Source: Sternotherus odoratus
Lineage: Eukaryota > Chordata > Testudines > Kinosternidae
Length of the DNA stretch: 64,000 bases
NCBI GenBank assembly: GCA_032164245.1
Contig: JAVMKO010000003.1
Span: 141,411,259 to 141,475,258 of the forward strand
Direction of reading: 5' to 3'
This document shows, piece after piece, positions 32,170 through 44,212 of the stretch. The notes under the pieces are model-generated. The model was not told where the DNA came from. It was given only the letters and a program-made list of their open reading frames with translations, and did no database searches. A program made the position numbers and the translations under genes. Numbering within the stretch: position 1 is the first letter of the stretch; every line of letters begins with the position of its first letter.

Positions 32170-34540
32170 ACCATCAGATCTTGAATTTCATACATTGAAT
32201 GACCTGAATAAAGTGCTCTCAAATGAGCTCCAGACCAACAACTGCACAGTAACTATTGAGCAAGTATTTTAGGAGAACTGGAATGTTAGAGAGAATCATG
32301 AACTGCTCAGAGACAATTAATGCAGCGAAGCAGCAAAATTCCTCAGACATATGACTGGTTATGACTTATTTACTTGGTCTTAAAAGAGAACAACAGGAAC
32401 CTGAGTCTTCTCACTGTCAATAACCCCATACTCATCCAATCAAGGTAGAGACTGAGGAGCAGGAGGCTGAGGGTTCTCACCAGAGAGCCCAAAGGATGGC
32501 CCAGGTCACCGGTGGGGATCACCTTCCGAGCACTATTTCAGCCCCACATTTTTGGTTGGACCTTCCATAACAGGGTAGGTGTGACTTACATTTTAACATA
32601 AAAAAAACCAAGCAGCCATGTTTATTTTATTTTTTAAATCCTTGTAAGGCCTCTTTTTGCACATTATCAAGAAGCAAAAAAGGGCACTTTTTCTACCTTT
32701 GAGAATCATTTTTAAATTTCATGGGAGTTGCACCAGTGATTAATTTGGCCTATGTGTATTCCCCACCCCTTCATCTCTGTTCCCACTCAATCCAATCTCT
32801 TTCCTTTTACTCTGTAAATTTGCTTCCAATTTTTATCCTGCTCTTCTTTACATTCTCTGCTTTTCTCCTTCCCCTCCTACCTCCCTTTACCTTTTCCTGT
32901 TTCCCTTCTGTGCTCTTTAAACTTTTACAATTTTAGAAAGCCTCCAATGTGCTACCACTATGCCTCTTTCTTTTAATTCCTCTTCTGGAAATGTCCATAT
33001 GAGACACTATTAATTTATCAACAGATTAAAAATATTTTTCTAATTATCTGTCAATGTACATTGAAGAGCTCCCTTGGAAATCCTTTTGTTGATTTGGCCA
33101 CTAAATACATTACAGTGAGAAAGATGAGGGTTGCCTAATGTCAGTAAGATAAGCTTACTGCCTTGAAACTGTTTAGATTTGATTGCATTGCATTATAGAA
33201 TGCATCATTACTAGTTTAACCTCTCAAAGGTTTTCAGCTGCTGTTTTATTTAGCTATACCGAATACACTGCCTACAGCAACTCTGGGCAATGATTCCCCC
33301 AGTGGCATGCATGAGCTGCCCTGCTCTACTGCAAAAATACATTATGGCTGAATTTGCCCTGCGAGTTTGGAAAGATCTAAGGTCTTTGGAGACTAAAAAT
33401 GTGTTTTTTCTTTGTTTTAGCTGGCAGTATGAGCCTCTGGCATTTTAAAGTGCAAGTCATTAGCATCCACAAGGGTGATGTTAATATGTCTGTGTTTCAA
33501 TCTCAGGACATTTTCCAGTTGTTTCTGCCACAACAATCTCTGCCATCTCAGTGCTTCTTAAGCCCCATGTGAATTAAAGGAAGCTTTGCAATGCCAGCAG
33601 GAATCACTGTAGATTTCAGCTGAAACCAGTTGCTACCTGACTTATTCTTTGCAGTAGATGCCACTGAGGTTGAAAGTCACTGTCATCTGGCGCTACTAGG
33701 GGGAAAAGAGAGATGTGATGCTTAATAAAATTAAAGTAGACTAAAAGTAAAGCTGAGAAATGTTGGAAAAATTCAGCTATTTTGCAATGCCTATTTTTTA
33801 TTTTAAATTTTCCTGCGCTTGGGTTGATTATTTTTTTTGTGAAACCCCCCATACAATTAATAGTGCAAAGAAAAATACAACCACAAAGCAGTCAGAAATA
33901 AAAGAAAAACAAATAGTGGCTCAATTGGATGTGGTCCAGACAGCAGCCTGAGGGACCAGATGACAGTCATAATTGAGGCAAGGGATGGAATCTGTGAAGG
34001 AAAGGGAATGTCATGTGGGAAATGCAGTGAGGCAACAGAAGAGGATCAAGGGCCTTTCATCCATCCTGTAACAGCTGAGTATAGATGACAAGCATGTTTG
34101 GTCAATTGCTGCTTGCTTTAACCAGTAGGGACATAAATATTCCCCCTTCCCTTTTAGAGTACTTTACTGTATCCCTTCCATTCCCAGCTCAGTCATAATC
34201 TTTTTTCCCATGACCAAGAGAAATGTAACCTAAACAGCATGGGGGAGAGAAAGAGAGAGGATGTGTGAATATTAACACAGACAAAACCATAACCACAAAC
34301 ATTTTGGCTATTATTTCCATTTCCTGGCCTTTTATTTAGGCCTCAAGAACACTAAGGCTCTTAAGCACTGGTATGGTGCCAAGTGAATTATTCAGAAATG
34401 AGAGCCTGCGGTTGTGGACTGTATAAGGTTTCATCAGCCTTTATTGCCCATCTGTGCCACACAAAAATGAGGACTATAAAAGAGATTTAAAGGAGAACAA
34501 AACAACAACAGAGGAGGACAGCCCCGGCTGATGGTGTCTT
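32170..34540. other. Intergenic, no gene recognised
   Basis: AT-rich unique-looking sequence. I looked for spliced coding blocks on both strands and found none that could be assigned. Confidence 0.45.
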
Positions 34541-34546
34541 TTAGGG

Positions 34547-34719
34547 GATGAGGGAGAGCTCAGTGGTTTAAGCATTAGCCTGCTAAACCCAGAGTTGTGT
34601 GCCCAATACTTGGGGGGGCCATTTAGGGATATGGGGCAAAAATAGGGATTGTTCCTGCTTTGAGAAGGGGGTTGGACTAGATAATCTCCTGAGGTCCCTT
34701 CCAACTCTGAGATTCTATG
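34547..34719 (+). repeat. tRNA-derived SINE (turtle Pol III type)
   Basis: GAGAGCTCAGTGGTTTAAGC begins the tRNA-like part; the tail runs GGTTGGACTAGATAATCTCC to CCAACTCTGAGATTCTATGA. Confidence 0.85.
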
Positions 34720-35984
34720 AACAAAAGAAAACTAGATTTCTTTAATTGGTTTGTGGCACTTCTCTCTTTAGAGGACTCCCCTCCCCAAACGTGTCATAAG
34801 TAATGCATCTGGCATTTAATGTACTTTGCAGATGGGTCTTTATTGACACAAATACAAGTTTGAATTTTGGAACAGGTGTTTGATATTGGACTTGCTGGCT
34901 AGCCAGATTTTAGAGTGAGAGCTGGGATGTTGGAAAACTGGAAGTGATCAGTTATAGCAAAGAGAGAGTACTAAAGAATCTTTCTCAACTCAGCTAGTGA
35001 AGTCCTTGAGCCAGAGCTAGTTTTCCCTTCTCCTGCCCCCCCCCCCACCCCGCCAGTCTTTTCTGTTTACCTGTTAGCTCTTCGGGGAAAGGAACATGTT
35101 TGTACTACATGTTTGTACAGTGTGTTTTGGCCTCTGGGTGCCACTCTAATATAATAATGGTACTGTACTTTCATTTTTCTTCTGATTCTCTATTGGCTTC
35201 CATACTAATTCCTGAAATGGAGGATTCTGGAGAGGACATATTTGCAGAATCAATCAGAAATAATTCTATCACACACAAATGAGCTGGCAGCAAAACTACT
35301 AAAAAATTAAAGTGGCCTCTCAATAGAGGGGAGAGAAAAGGACACATTCCCGCACACCACTTGGTAATGGGCATAGTATCAGAACATGAACAGAACAGCT
35401 ATTATTGAATTAAATTGTCACCTTTGCCACCCTATTCATCAGTAGGTGTTGATTTCCTAAGCAGTTCCAGTAGCAAATAAAAACCTGTCTCTGGGTATAT
35501 CTGCGGCTCCAGCAGCACAACTACAGGGCTGCAGTTGTAACTCTCTATAGCGTAGGGTGTGGCTACACTTGTGAGTTAGATCACATTAAAGCAGTCCCAG
35601 GCACCCTAACTCATGATGCATCCATACTGGCAAGGCATGTAAAACGCCTGGACTCCATGGCTGGAGAGCTCCTGGTAATCCACCTTGAAGAGAAGCATAA
35701 TGCTTGATATGCCCTGGTTGGAGTGCCACAGTGCCAATATGGAGGCCCTGGTCGGTTCATGCCCTCTGATTGGCCTCCAGAAGTGTCCCACAATGCCTGC
35801 TCTAGCCACTCTGGTCATCACTTTGAACTCAGTAGCCCTGCCCTCAGGTGACCAACCATAAGACCTGCCCTTTAAATTCTCTGGGATTTTTGAAAATCCC
35901 CTTCCTGTTTGCTCAGCCAGACAGGGAGTGCTCTCAGCAAATCTTTCCAGGTGACCATGCCTCATGTGCCAGGTGATCCCTAGT

Positions 35985-36337
35985 ATGGAGCAATGGCAAG
36001 GTGCTGGACCTTATCAATGTTTGTGGGGAGGAAGCTGTCCAGTCCCAGCTATACTCCAGCTGTGGGAATTATGATACCTTTGGGCAGATATCAAGGGACA
36101 TGATGGAAAGGGGCCATGACTGGAATGCAGTGCAGGGTTAAAGTGAAGGAGTTGCAGAATTCCTACCATGAAGCTCGCAAAAGAAACCACCACTCTGGTG
36201 CTGCCCCTGTGACCTTCCGTTTCTACAAAGACCTGGACTCAATACTTGGGGGCAACCCCACCTACCCTCCAAAGACCACCAGGGATACTTCAGAGCTCAG
36301 TTTAACATGCCAGGAGGAGGAGGAAAGCAGGAGTTAG
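35985..36337 (+). pseudogene. Harbinger SANT/Myb-like DNA-binding domain, frameshifted
   Basis: WSNGKVLDLINV, then EEAVQSQL, NYDTFGQISRDMMERGHDW and, after a one-base shift near 36,120, CRVKVKELQNSYHEARKRNH, then GAAPVTFRFYKDLDSILGG. This is the trihelix-type domain that recruits Harbinger transposase to element ends in known systems. The frame shift and the later stop leave no functional product. Confidence 0.7.
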
Positions 36338-37129
36338 GGTGCTGATGAGACGAGGGGACCACCTGGCATCCATAGATGCATGCAGCCATGAGCTGTTTTA
36401 AGCCAGGAGGAAGGTAGCCAGTTGCAGCAGACAGTGCTTGGGGACGAACAAACAGCAGAGGAGGTGGATGGTATGCAGCTTTTATTTGGGAAAGGAAGTT
36501 GTTCGGTGTGGGCTCTTGGGACAAAGAGGGTCAGGGCTGCATGCGTGCATAGATGCAGAATAGAGTGCTGATGTGCTCTCTCACATCGCGGTAATTGGTC
36601 TCAGTGATCCCTTCAAAGGTCTCATGCAGAAGCTGTGCAATCCGCTTGCGCAGCTCCTTGGCAGAGCTACTGTGATCCTTGTCCCAGTCAGGCTAACATG
36701 GCTGCGCCACTGTGGTGTGAGGGGTGGGGGACCATTGCTTCACACAGGCAAGCTGTATATGGGCCAGGGTGGAAGCCACATTGTAGTTGAAGACCCTCCC
36801 TTGCTTCCCCAGGCACCCTCAGCAGCGAGATATCTTCCAGGACGAACTCCTATGGAAAATGTGGGGACAGTGTTCAGTATAGGGGTCCCCTGCAGCTGTT
36901 GGCTCTCCAAGGCACAGACCCTAGAGGACAGTACGGCCATGAAACAATCAGTCCCACTTTTCCCTGTGCTTACTCACCATTTTGGGGCTCCTGTGGGTTA
37001 TGCGCACTCGCTTTGGGATGGGCAATTTCTGTTAGTGTAGCCTGTGCTTCTCTACTTTAAGTATGGCCGAATCATTGCTCTGTCTGGTGTGAACAATGCT
37101 GCCTCTGTTACATATTGCTTTTGGCTTTA

Positions 37130-37400
37130 CAGATGCAGCCTTGAGATGTCAGCTGTCCTTGTTATCACTAATAGAAAGACTCCAAAGAATTAGGAGGCGG
37201 CCACATAGAAGCAAAGAGGACATGCTGCATGAAGTAATGCAGCAGTCCCTTAATGAAAATCAAAAAGCGCAGGAGTGGTGAGAGAGTGAAAGGAGGGTCC
37301 ACCAGCAGAATGCAGATCGGTGGCACCAAAGCACAGAGTGGCTGCTAAGCAATAAAGCGCCAAGCAGACTCGATATAGGCGCTCGTAGTAATGCAGACAG
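37130..37400 (+). pseudogene. Harbinger SANT/Myb-like protein, C-terminal part with stop
   Basis: SLIERLQRIRRRPHRSKEDM, then LHEVMQQSLNENQKAQEW, runs into an in-frame TGA at about 37,279, after which similar charged sequence continues (ESERRVHQQNADRW). The stop probably replaced an Arg codon (CGA to TGA). Confidence 0.65.
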
Positions 37401-38017
37401 AGCACTTCCGCACTTGCCCCCCCCTTCATCCCTTGTCCCAAAACTCTTTCGCTTGTACCCCCATGTCCGCTCCAACCCATTTTCCCCAACATCCAGGTTC
37501 TTAGGCCTCCAACACCCTGTGGCTTCCCCACCCAGCCCTGCAATCTACGACCCCCAGCACTGCATTCAACCCCCATCACCATGTATTTTAGTCAGCCAGA
37601 TGTGCAGCACTCATTGCACAGCACTCCAGTCAGGAAGGCTGAGTAGGATAATAGAACATATACAAATCTGTGATTGTACCATTCCCCACCCCACCGCTTT
37701 GCCATTTCTGATTCCCAAGCAGTTGTTTCTTTTCAAAAAAAATATTTTTTGGTTTTGAAAACAGTCTTTATTATTGCATTAAGTAAAAGATACCTTAGCC
37801 CAGGAAATCAACAGGTTCTGTAAATCAGTGCATTATACATAGCAAACACAGATTCCTACTAACATTGGAACCACTGTACTTCACTCCCGTGCAGGGCACT
37901 AAACATTAGAGGTGGCTTTCAGTCTCAAATTGCTCCCTCAAGGCATCCCTAATCCTTGCAGTCCCATGCTGGCCCCCTCTAATAGCCTTGTTCAAATTCA
38001 GCCTCCACTTGTTGAAC

Positions 38018-39011
38018 CTATGAGGTCCATGCCTGAGTGAATCTTTCACCCTTTCGTTCACAAATGTTATGGAGGATACAGCATGCAGATATAACCATGG
38101 GGGTGTTGTCATCGGCCAGGTCAAGCTTCCCATACAGACAGCACCAGCGGCCCTTTAAATAGCCAAAAGCACACTCCACAGTTATTCTGCACCAACTCAG
38201 CCTGTTGAACTGCTCCTTGCTTCTGTCAAGGCTCCCTGTGTAGGGTTTCATGAACATTAAAGGGTAAGTGGTGTCTCCAAGGATCACAATGTGCATATCG
38301 ACTTCCCCTATGGTGATCTTCTGGTCTGGGAAGAAAGTCCCGGCTTGCAGCTTCCTGAACAGGCCTGTGTTCCGAAAGATGCGTGGAACCGTGCACCTTT
38401 CCAGGCCATCCTGCGTTAATGTCAGTGAAATGCCCATGATGATCTACAAGCGCCTAGAGAACCATAGAAAAATACCCCTTTTGATTAAAATACTCAGAAG
38501 CTAGGTGGGCTGGTGCTTGAATTGGAATATTCGTCCCATCTATCACCCTTCCACAGGTAGGGAAACCCATTTGTGCAAAGCCAGCCACAGTGTCATGCAC
38601 GTTACCCAGAGTCATGGTTCTTCTGAGCAGAATGCAATTAATGGCCTTGTAAACTTACATCAACACGATTCCAATAATTGACTTTCCCACTCCAAACTGG
38701 TTAGCGACTGATTGGTAGCTTTCTGGAGTTTCCAGCTTCCAGATTGCAATAGTCACCCGCTGCTCCACTAGCGGGACAGCTCTTAAGCTTGTGTCCTTGT
38801 GCCGCAGGGTGGGGGCAAGCTCTTCATACAGTCCCATGTAAGTGGCTTTTGTCATCCGAAAGTTCTGCAACCACTGCTCACCATCCCAGACTTTCACGAT
38901 GATGGGAAGCCCAAAAGTGGCGTTCCACAGTGGTGAGCATGTCCGTGAATGCCACAAGCAACCTTGTGTCATATGCATTGTGTGAGTCAACATCATCGTC
39001 TGACTCCTCAT
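38018..39011 (-). pseudogene. Harbinger-type DDE transposase, broken
   Basis: The N-terminal part (38,655-39,011) includes FRMTKATYMGLYEELAPTLR and the helix-turn-helix-like YQSVANQFGVGKSIIG. The middle (38,450-38,620) includes GRVIDGTNIPIQAP, with the first catalytic Asp, then an in-frame TAG after YFSMVL. The C-terminal part (38,018-38,437) has VILGDTTYPL with the second Asp and TVECAFGYLKGRW with the Glu, ending ISACCILHNICERKGE. This is the DDE_4/HARBI1-like fold of PIF/Harbinger. Stops and a frame change between 38,620 and 38,660 make it inactive. Confidence 0.85.
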
Positions 39012-39436
39012 TTTCAGTTTGTAGCTTAATGAGTAACTTGACTGCCCTTCATGATGTGCTGACGAGATCCATCAGCATATTCCTCAGCACTTCAGGATCC
39101 ATTCCCACAGACTAAAAGGGAAGCCAGAGCGCACAGTACAAAAACCATTGAAAGATAGTGCCAAATGTGAATGGAAGCACAGGGATTGCTAGGATGTGAA
39201 GCGATGTATCACGGGTGTTGGGACAGGATGCCTCGCATCCTGCCACTCCCTTTCCAAAAAGCGCAGCACCAGAGTGGGAAGAGGTGCTCTGTGGGATAGC
39301 TGCCCATAATGCACCACTCCCAATGCTGTTGCATGTGGTCACGTCAGTGTGCTTGCAGCTGATAGTGTGAATACATTGCAGCGCTTTCCCTAGTGTGCTC
39401 TCCAAGGGCTAGTTCAACTCACAGCGCTCTAGTGAG

Positions 39437-40121
39437 GGCATGGTTAGACTGGCGCTTTATAGCGCTAAAACCCTCCAGGAGTGCTATAATTCTCTAACCT
39501 TACACACTGGCAAGGGACATTTTGTGCAATAAGTCTCCCTTTAAAGCGCAACTTGTAAACCTCCTCTCCGAGAGTGATAAGGCTTTTTGCGCTAGCGCTA
39601 TAGCGCAATGGTGCGAATGTGACCACCCATGAATCACTCATTACGCTGTAAGGGATCTCTGGCACACCTCCGAGCCATGTAAGGCAATCAACAAGCCATT
39701 TAAGGCAAATGACGTAAGTGTTGTTTTGAAAACGGGAGGAAGAATGCGGAAGTACCTTGTCAGTTTCTCTCTTAAAACTCACAGCAAATAACCACTGGAA
39801 ATGCTGACGGACCCAGCTGTGTGACTTCAATGCAGAGCCTGTCAGTTTCCTCTAAGGAAAAGTCACTGACAGCCTGAACTTGTCTCCCTGCGTACACGTT
39901 CCCCGTTCCCCCTCACCCCCCTCCTTTGCAAAGCACGTTGCACCCAGCTGAATGCTGGGATACCTGCCCATAATTCACCACTCCCTGTGCCGCCAGAAGC
40001 GCCGGAAATGTGTCCATGCTGTAGCGCTGAAGGGTCTTAATGTGCACAGGCTCTAGCGCAATACCTATTGCACTAAATGGGACGCGCTATAAACAAACGC
40101 GCTACAATTCTGTAGTGTAAC
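39437..40121. mobile_element. Harbinger-type MITE
   Basis: Left GGGCATGGTTAGACTGGCGC, then TTTATAGCGC, and right GCGCTACAATTCTGTAGTGT, then AACCTTACCC are imperfect inverted termini, with TAGCGC motifs scattered inside (about 39,590-39,605 and 40,020-40,095). It has no coding sequence. It abuts the right side of the autonomous-type element and may have used its transposase in the past (inference). Confidence 0.6.
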
Positions 40122-40294
40122 CTTACCCTAGTGTAGCCAAGTCCCTATTCTCTTCCTACATTGATGGAGGGTTTTTTTCTGTTGATGTGGTTAATCTCCA
40201 CTCTCCAAGAGATGATAGCTAGCTTGATTGAAGAATTAGTCCATTGACAGTTTTTCACAACCCTGAGTAATGTAGCTAGGTTGATCTAATTTTT

Positions 40295-40520
40295 AGACAA
40301 TGAGAGCTGCAGGGGCGGCACCTGCGGGTGGACATGTCGCTGCTTGTGGGGAGCTGCCCAAGGTAAGCAGCACCCAGATCCAGCATCCTGCACCTCAACC
40401 ACCTGCCCCGAGTCCATCCTGCACCCAAACTCCCTCCCAGAGCCTGTGCCCTGCACCCCCTCCCACACCTCAACCCCAAGCCCTGAATCCCCTCCTGCAT
40501 CCAAACTCCCTCCCTCTTAG
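40295..40520 (+). repeat. GC-rich interspersed repeat fragment
   Basis: GGGGAGCTGCCCAAGGTAAG, then C-rich CCTGCACCCAAACTCCCTCC resembles the body of the GGGCAAACTACGG family; the ends are missing. Frames here are incidental. Confidence 0.4.
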
Positions 40521-41039
40521 TTAACTGGAATTTTTCACTTACCATCCCCTGACTTTCTTCCTAACATGTCAGATAACAAAGCTTTTAGTGTTTGAATGAA
40601 TTTGAATGAAATGGATAGATTCAAACAGTGTAGCCATCTGCTTTATATACCACAGTCTATATGTCCAAGAAATGCTCTGTGTGTGCATTTATATAACTAC
40701 ACACCTTACAGTTTAACAGGATATATGTATTTGTGATTCAATATAAAAATAATCTGGCAATATTGTATACTTTACCTAACCAGCACACAGTTAAGAACAT
40801 TCTGTAGTAATTTCCATCCTCTAGTGTTCACTTACAAGTTATAGTTAAGAAATAAGTAAGATGAAGATTATTCATAAGTATTTATATCTTCTCTAAATCA
40901 AAAATACATCTATAGCTGAAAGCAAGACATTCATAAGTTTATAGACTCAGTCTTCTTCGAAGTGTCACAACTCCAAATTATGGCCCAGAGTAGTACATTT
41001 TTTTATTTGGATAATTGGATAATTTATTTGGTACATCTA

Positions 41040-42431
41040 TCTATATATATAAAAGTCAAGTGGTGTATGTATGTATGTATGTATGTATGTACGACTGCGA
41101 ACTCCTCCCGCACCGTTTGAGCCGGAGACATGAAATTTGGTACAGTTAGGGGCCTTGGGGTCTAGATGCTGGTAAGGGTCGAAAAATTTTTGGATCTCAC
41201 CTCTGACGCCCCCCAGGGGTGAAAGTCTTTAAGGGCCAATCACATCAGCTGGGCGGTTAGGTGGTGATGATGTCATAATACCCCCTCCAACAGACACCGC
41301 ACTCACTCAGCTCACCCCTCCCTCCTCCAACGGAACCCCAGAAATCCCTCAGTTCTCTGCCCCTCCCCCCTCCCAACGGAACCCCGGAATCCATCAGCCC
41401 TGTGCCCCCCCCCACCTGCGAAGGTCCCCGGAATCCCTCGGCTCTGGCCCCCCCCCCCCCGCGACGGATCCGAGTTGGGTTCGGTGGGACGGTAAGTGAG
41501 GTGGGGGTGTCGGGTTCGGTCGGGGGGTGAGGTGGGGGTGTCGGGTTTGCTTGGGGGGGGTCAGGTGGGGGTGTCGGGTTTGGTCCGGGGTTAAGTGAGC
41601 CAGGGGGTGTCGGGGTTGGTCTGGGGGGGGAAGGTGTCGGGGTGGGTGCCCAGACCAAACCCGACACCCCCCCGGCTCACTTACCCCCCGACCAAATCCG
41701 ACACCGCCACCTCACTCCCCCACCAACCGCAACACCCCCTGACCAACCCCAACACCCACACCTCACCCCTCACCCACCCCGACACCTTCCCACCCCCCCA
41801 GACCAAACCCGACACCCCCTGGCTCACTTACCCCCCGACCGAACCCGACACCCCCACCTCACCCCCCCCCACCAATCGCAACACCCCCAGACCAAACCCG
41901 ACACCCCCCGGCTCACTTACCCCCCGACCGAACCCGACACCCCCACCTCACCCCCCCAAGCAAACCCGACACCCCCACCTCACACCCCCACCAACCGCAA
42001 CACCCCCTGACCAACCCCAACACCCACACCTCACCCCTCACCCATCCCGACAACTTCCCACCCCCCCAGACCAAACCCGACACCCCCCCGGCTCATGGTG
42101 CACTGTGTAGCACACAGATTATTAAATACACTGTTCGGTCGGCGGGTGAGGTGGGGGTGTCGGGTTTGCTCAGGGGGTGAGGTGGGGGTGTCGGGTTTGG
42201 TCGGGGGGTGAGGTGGGGGTGTCGGGTTTGGTTGGGGGGGTCAGGTGGGGGTGTCGGGTTTGGTTGGGGGGGTAAGTGAGCCAGGGGGTGTCGGGTTTGG
42301 TCTGGGGGGGTGGGAAGGTGTCGGGGTGGGTGAGGGATGAGGGGTGGGTGTTGGGGTTGGTCAGGGGGTGTCAGCTGTCTGCCCCCTCCCCACCTCCGAC
42401 TGACCCGAGCAACGCCGGGCACTTTTGCTAG
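41040..42431 (+). mobile_element. Non-autonomous Helitron, family 2, copy D
   Basis: It starts TCTATATATATAAAAGTCAA after an A and ends CACTTTTGCTAG before a T, with the CCCGAGCAACGCCGGG stem near the end. It has a TATG run and the block ACTCCTCCCGCACCGTTTGA near the 5' end. The interior minisatellite changes strand: G-rich (41,490-41,650), then C-rich (41,655-42,090), then a unique GCACACAGATTATTAAATAC joint, then G-rich again (42,138-42,380). Copy E has the same arrangement reversed. No Rep/helicase coding. Confidence 0.82.
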
Positions 42432-42489
42432 TATACATATAAAACAATACCGTATATATATATACACAATATAAAATAAGGTCTACATT

Positions 42490-42780
42490 AGCTGTTATCA
42501 CTCAAGAAAGATCTTAGAGTCATTATGGATACTTCTCTGAAACATTCACTCAATGTACAGCGGCAGTCAAAAAAGCTAACAAAATGTTGGGGAAATCATT
42601 AGGAAAGGCATAGATAATAAGACAGAACATACCATATTGCCTCTATATAAAACATGGTACACCCACATCTTGAATACTACGTGCAGATGTGGTCACCCCA
42701 TCTCAGAAAAGAAATATTGGAATTGGAAAAGATATAGAAAAGGAAAACAGAAATGATTAGGGGTATGGAACAGCTTCCAT
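42490..42780 (+). repeat. CR1 LINE fragment
   Basis: CTTAGAGTCATTATGGATAC, AAAGCTAACAAAATGTTGGG and ATCTTGAATACTACGTGCAG correspond to the segment downstream of the reverse transcriptase in CR1 elements. Confidence 0.65.
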
Positions 42781-42792
42781 ATGAGGAAAATG

Positions 42793-43085
42793 TCAAGAAT
42801 CAGGGAGGTAGCCGTGTTAGTCTGGAATAGCAGAGGTAACAAAGTCCTGTGGCACCTTAAAGACTAACTATAAAGTTTTGAAGCATGAGCTTTCGTGGGC
42901 TAATACCCACTTCGTCGGATGCAGGCAGTGGAAGTGTTCAGAGGCAGTTATAGAAAAGTAGGTAAGAGCCAGGTGGGAGGTGAAAAGGTTAGTCCAATTA
43001 AGCTGAACCAGCTTGTTATCTCCGATCAGGGAGTGTGGATTATTCTTCTAGCATTTGAATGGGGTGTGTGAACATGGAGAAAATG
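42793..43085 (-). mobile_element. Penelope fragment, reversed
   Basis: GGTAGCCGTGTTAGTCTGGA, GTGGCACCTTAAAGACTAAC and AATACCCACTTCGTCGGATG give the reversed terminal part; CCAGCTTGTTATCTCCGATC continues as in the copy at 50,854. A GAAAATG motif occurs at both edges and may be a short target duplication. Confidence 0.65.
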
Positions 43086-43421
43086 GATACTTGTGTTGGA
43101 AGTAGAGATGAATACCATCCGATCAACAGTATTGGCTTTCTGCTCATCCTGTTAAACATTTACCATGCTATTCAGAGTGGGCTCCGCGGCCTTTAGTCCA
43201 CCATTGTTTTTTAAAATTAGGTTACTTTGGGACTTAATCCATTTCCCTGTTATTTCAGCACCTCTGCAAAAGACTGAATTTCCAGTAGTGCAATTTCCAA
43301 GGTTTGTTTTCTTTTTTTTCCCCCCATCTAGGTTCATTTACAAGCCTTATAGCTATGCTCAGAACCCTATAGGACAGTGAACCTGGGGAGCAAATTGCAA
43401 GGAAGCTTATGAACTTTCTAT

Positions 43422-44203
43422 TAAATATAGCTTCCATGTACATGTCAGGCTGCATTGTTGTCCCGGCTGCTTAGGTCAGTATCTTCCACATTTATCCAGC
43501 TGCAACAACTGAGCTGTGAACTCTGCCTGGTGGAAATAAAGTCATCAGGACGCCACCTATGTATATGGAAAGCACACCTGCTGGGCATATGACTAATCTG
43601 CCTGGTAACATGACCCCATCTACATAGGTCCAATCAGATACCAAGGGTGTCTTTCTCCCTGGGCCTATATATTCTGAGACTTGGCGCCAAAATTCTAGAG
43701 GCGTTCCATATCCAGTCCAGGCCTGATCAACCCAGACAACACCTCTCTGCTCCTGTATTTCCTTGTGAGCGTGTAACAATTGCCGGTCGCGTTTGAAATG
43801 TTATTTGTGTCTCTCATTTTCGTAAGTGTTCACCGCAGAATGTGAAGTGTTACTTGTGTGTCTCTTTTCTGTAAATTTTTACCTCAATTTGAAACATTAC
43901 TTGAGTCTCTCAGTGTTTCTCACACTGTAAAATTTTCTCATGTAAAAAGTTGTTTCTTTTGGTAGTAATAATGTTTTCTTTGTTGTAAATGTTATACTAA
44001 GCAAATCAATCAAAAAGAAAAACTGTTTAATAGAATTGTTTAATAACCAATTGTTTAATAAAATTGTTTAATAGTTAATTACTGTAATTAGTCTTTAAAT
44101 TCACCCATTACCCCGTCCCTCAATAAAGGAATAAGGTTCAGTTCATCATCAGCATCCCTGTGTGACTCCTTCCGAAAATCCAAATTGAACCTCTGTTACT
44201 GAC
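43422..44203 (+). mobile_element. LTR-like element, boundaries uncertain
   Basis: A TATA-like CCTATATATTC near 43,665, a CAATAAAGG polyadenylation signal near 44,122 and an end TGTTACTGACA suggest a solo LTR of an old endogenous retroelement. A 9-bp direct repeat ACTTTCTAT flanks the region (43,413-43,421 and 44,204-44,212), but LTR target duplications are normally 4-6 bp, so the edges are unsure. No coding part remains. Confidence 0.4.
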
Positions 44204-44212
44204 ACTTTCTAT

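Larger units (their letters stand above)
35555..39440. mobile_element. Decayed autonomous PIF/Harbinger transposon
   Basis: The unit encodes the two proteins typical of Harbinger elements, on opposite strands: a SANT/Myb-like DNA-binding protein (plus, 35,985-37,400) and a DDE transposase (minus, 38,018-39,011). Both are broken by stops or frameshifts. The left end starts near GGGTGTGGCTACACTTGTGA. The right edge is approximate, because a related MITE abuts it at about 39,437. No intact copy is present to supply enzymes. Confidence 0.75.

Noticed and set aside
41490..42380. Regular repeats that might suggest a CRISPR array
   Set aside because: Units are contiguous and variable with no unique spacers, in a eukaryotic Helitron.
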